From an uncultured Actinomycetes bacterium (GTDB lineage Bacteria; Actinomycetota; Actinomycetes; Nanopelagicales; Nanopelagicaceae), in the NCBI GenBank assembly GCA_903932885.1, contig CAIZHT010000051.1, positions 1-6,931 on the forward strand: a stretch of 6,931 nt of DNA, in the 5' to 3' direction. A program made the position numbers and the translations under genes. Positions 5,049-6,931 of this stretch are shown piece by piece. Below the pieces are notes generated by a model. That model was not told the DNA's origin, ran no database searches, and saw nothing but the letters and a program-made list of their open reading frames with translations. The first letter of the stretch is position 1, and every line of letters begins with the position of its first letter.

Positions 5049-6931
5049 ATGCCTATGAGAGATAACTTCGAGGCACCCGATCAGATAATCGATCAACTCG
5101 TAGATATTGACCCCTCCGAAACTGCCGAATGGCATGCCTCATTTGATGCAGCCCTTGAGCATGCAGGACCAGTTCGTGCCCGTTACTTGATGCTCAGTCT
5201 TCTCAAGCGAGCACATGAAAAAAATATTGGTGTTTCCGCACTTCGTACAACTGATTACATCAACACAATCTCTCCAGAAAATGAACCAGATTTTCCTGGC
5301 GATGAAATGATTGAACGTCGAATCCGCGCATTCAATAGATGGAATGCAGCGATGTTGGTTCACCGTGCGCAGCGCCCAGGTGTTGGAGTTGGTGGACATA
5401 TTTCAACGTATGCATCCTCTGCTGCACTCTATGAAGTTGGTTTCAACCACTTCTTCCGTGGACAAGACCATCCAGGTGGCGGCGATCAAATTTTCTTCCA
5501 AGGACATGCAAGCCCTGGAATGTATGCACGTGCATTTCTAGAAGGACGCCTTAGCGAAAATCAACTCGATGGTTTCCGTCAAGAACTTTCCCATCCAGGT
5601 GGCGGATTATCTTCTTATCCTCATCCACGTTTGATGCCAGATTTTTGGCAATTCCCAACAGTGTCAATGGGAATTGGTCCGCTCAATGCAATTTATCAAG
5701 CACGTTTCAATCGTTACATGCACAACCGTGGAATCAAAGATACAAGCCAGCAACATGTGTGGGCATTTCTTGGTGACGGTGAAGTAGATGAAGTCGATAC
5801 TTTAGGTGCAATCGGTCTTGCTACACGAGAGAAATTAGATAACCTCACATTTGTAGTCAACTGTAATTTGCAGCGCCTCGATGGTCCTGTGCGCGGTAAT
5901 GGAAAGATTATTCAAGAGCTTGAATCAATATTTGGTGGAGCGGGCTGGAATGTAATCAAGGTTGTGTGGGGTCGCGAATGGGATCCGCTATTGGCACAAG
6001 ATCGCGAAGGCGCACTTGTAAACCTTATGAATACAACTCTTGATGGAGATTTCCAAACATTCAAAGCAGAATCTGGAAAGTACATTCGCGATAACTTCTT
6101 TGGTCGCGATCCACGTACTGCTGCAATGGTTGGCAATTGGAGCGATGATCAGATTTGGAACCTCAAGCGCGGTGGCCATGATTACCGCAAGCTCTTCGCT
6201 GCATACACGGCAGCGATGCAGAGCAATGGTCGCCCAACAGTAATTTTGGCTAAGACAATCAAGGGTTGGACACTTGGTTCTCACTTCGAAGGTCGTAACT
6301 CAACGCACCAGATGAAGAAGATGACTCTTGAAGATATTCAACTATTTCGCGATCGTTTATTTATTCCTATTGCTGATGAGAAACTCGATAAGTATTTGCC
6401 ACCGTATTACCGTCCAGCACCTGACTCACCAGAAATGAAATATCTGGAAGAACGTCGTGCGGCCCTTGGTGGTTCGATTCCTCGTCGTCGTGCGATTTCT
6501 AGGCCACTACCTCAACCTGATGATTCAGTTTATGAATCAGTTCGACGTGGTTCTGGCCAACAAGAAATCGCAACAACTATGGCATTTGTGCGAATGCTCA
6601 AAGATCTCATCAAAGATCCAGGACTTGGCTCACGCATTGTTCCAATCATTCCTGATGAGGCTCGCACCTTTGGTATGGATTCACTATTTCCAACACTGAA
6701 AATTTATTCACCTCATGGTCAGCAATACACAGCAGTGGACCGCGAATTGATGCTCTCGTATAAGGAATCAACATCGGGTGTCATTCTTCACGAAGGTATC
6801 AATGAGGCTGGCTCAGTTGCCTCATTTACTGCAGTTGGTTCTTCATATTCAACACATAACGAACCAATGATTCCTATCTATATTTTCTATTCAATGTTTG
6901 GTTTCCAGCGCACAGGAGATGCTTTCTGGGC
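5049..6931 (+). CDS. aceE: Pyruvate dehydrogenase E1 component (homodimeric), 3' end cut by window edge
   Basis: About 627 residues are visible of an expected 890-930. The enzyme uses thiamine diphosphate to decarboxylate pyruvate and passes the acetyl group to the lipoyl E2 subunit, feeding the TCA cycle. Visible family landmarks are [20 protein letters not shown] (H117), [18 protein letters not shown] (H153), the ThDP/Mg motif GDGE (242-245) ending at NCN (271-273), and [19 protein letters not shown]. The second (pyrimidine-binding) domain begins near residue 500, with DEARTFGM at 536-543, HEGINEAG and [12 protein letters not shown] at the edge. The single-chain E1 type matches actinobacterial and enterobacterial AceE, not the alpha/beta E1. 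The start is the ATG at 5049 (MPMRDNFE); the ATG at 5055 is the alternative, and neither has a Shine-Dalgarno. It is divergent from DUF3052-ahpE, as in mycobacteria. Confidence 0.97.
   Translation, partial: MPMRDNFEAPDQIIDQLVDIDPSETAEWHASFDAALEHAGPVRARYLMLSLLKRAHEKNIGVSALRTTDYINTISPENEPDFPGDEMIERRIRAFNRWNAAMLVHRAQRPGVGVGGHISTYASSAALYEVGFNHFFRGQDHPGGGDQIFFQGHASPGMYARAFLEGRLSENQLDGFRQELSHPGGGLSSYPHPRLMPDFWQFPTVSMGIGPLNAIYQARFNRYMHNRGIKDTSQQHVWAFLGDGEVDEVDTLGAIGLATREKLDNLTFVVNCNLQRLDGPVRGNGKIIQELESIFGGAGWNVIKVVWGREWDPLLAQDREGALVNLMNTTLDGDFQTFKAESGKYIRDNFFGRDPRTAAMVGNWSDDQIWNLKRGGHDYRKLFAAYTAAMQSNGRPTVILAKTIKGWTLGSHFEGRNSTHQMKKMTLEDIQLFRDRLFIPIADEKLDKYLPPYYRPAPDSPEMKYLEERRAALGGSIPRRRAISRPLPQPDDSVYESVRRGSGQQEIATTMAFVRMLKDLIKDPGLGSRIVPIIPDEARTFGMDSLFPTLKIYSPHGQQYTAVDRELMLSYKESTSGVILHEGINEAGSVASFTAVGSSYSTHNEPMIPIYIFYSMFGFQRTGDAFW

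Overview
This window most likely comes from an actinobacterium with a compact, visibly AT-rich genome. Two gene pairs follow an order I recall from Mycobacterium tuberculosis. One is RNase H/phosphatase followed by a zinc-ribbon protein (Rv2228c/Rv2229c). The other is AhpE-like peroxiredoxin, DUF3052 and divergent aceE (Rv2238c, Rv2239c, Rv2241). The AT-rich composition, very short intergenic gaps, apparent leaderless starts and a secreted Cys module ending in a GKKLxWxKG motif all suit the freshwater acI/Nanopelagicales group. That placement is inference from memory; no search was run.

Layout: positions 1-1468 (minus) hold a two-gene operon, a coiled-coil zinc-ribbon protein followed directly (TAA-ATG) by a bifunctional RNase HI/histidine phosphatase that runs off the left edge. 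A 94-base divergent region separates it from two tandem plus-strand genes for secreted proteins (1578-2795 and 2825-3895). These share a nearly identical signal peptide and Cys module, but their C-terminal domains differ strongly. The first keeps a zincin HExxH...E site and the second has lost it. A tRNA-Val(UAC) gene (minus) converges on the second gene and its encoded CCA lies 3 bases from the stop codon. Next, on the minus strand, come an imperfect hairpin, an AhpE-like peroxiredoxin and a DUF3052 protein. They are divergent from aceE, the pyruvate dehydrogenase E1 component, which starts at 5049 and leaves the window on the right.

The flanks are core functions: RNA/DNA hybrid removal, peroxide defence and pyruvate oxidation. 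The central tandem pair is the unusual part. It looks like an extracellular metallopeptidase beside a catalytically dead paralogue. Both are probably transcribed from the same kind of leaderless promoter (TAGAAT, 7 bases, ATG), and their 5' ends are conserved even at synonymous sites while the rest has diverged. No gene-free stretch exceeds 300 bases.
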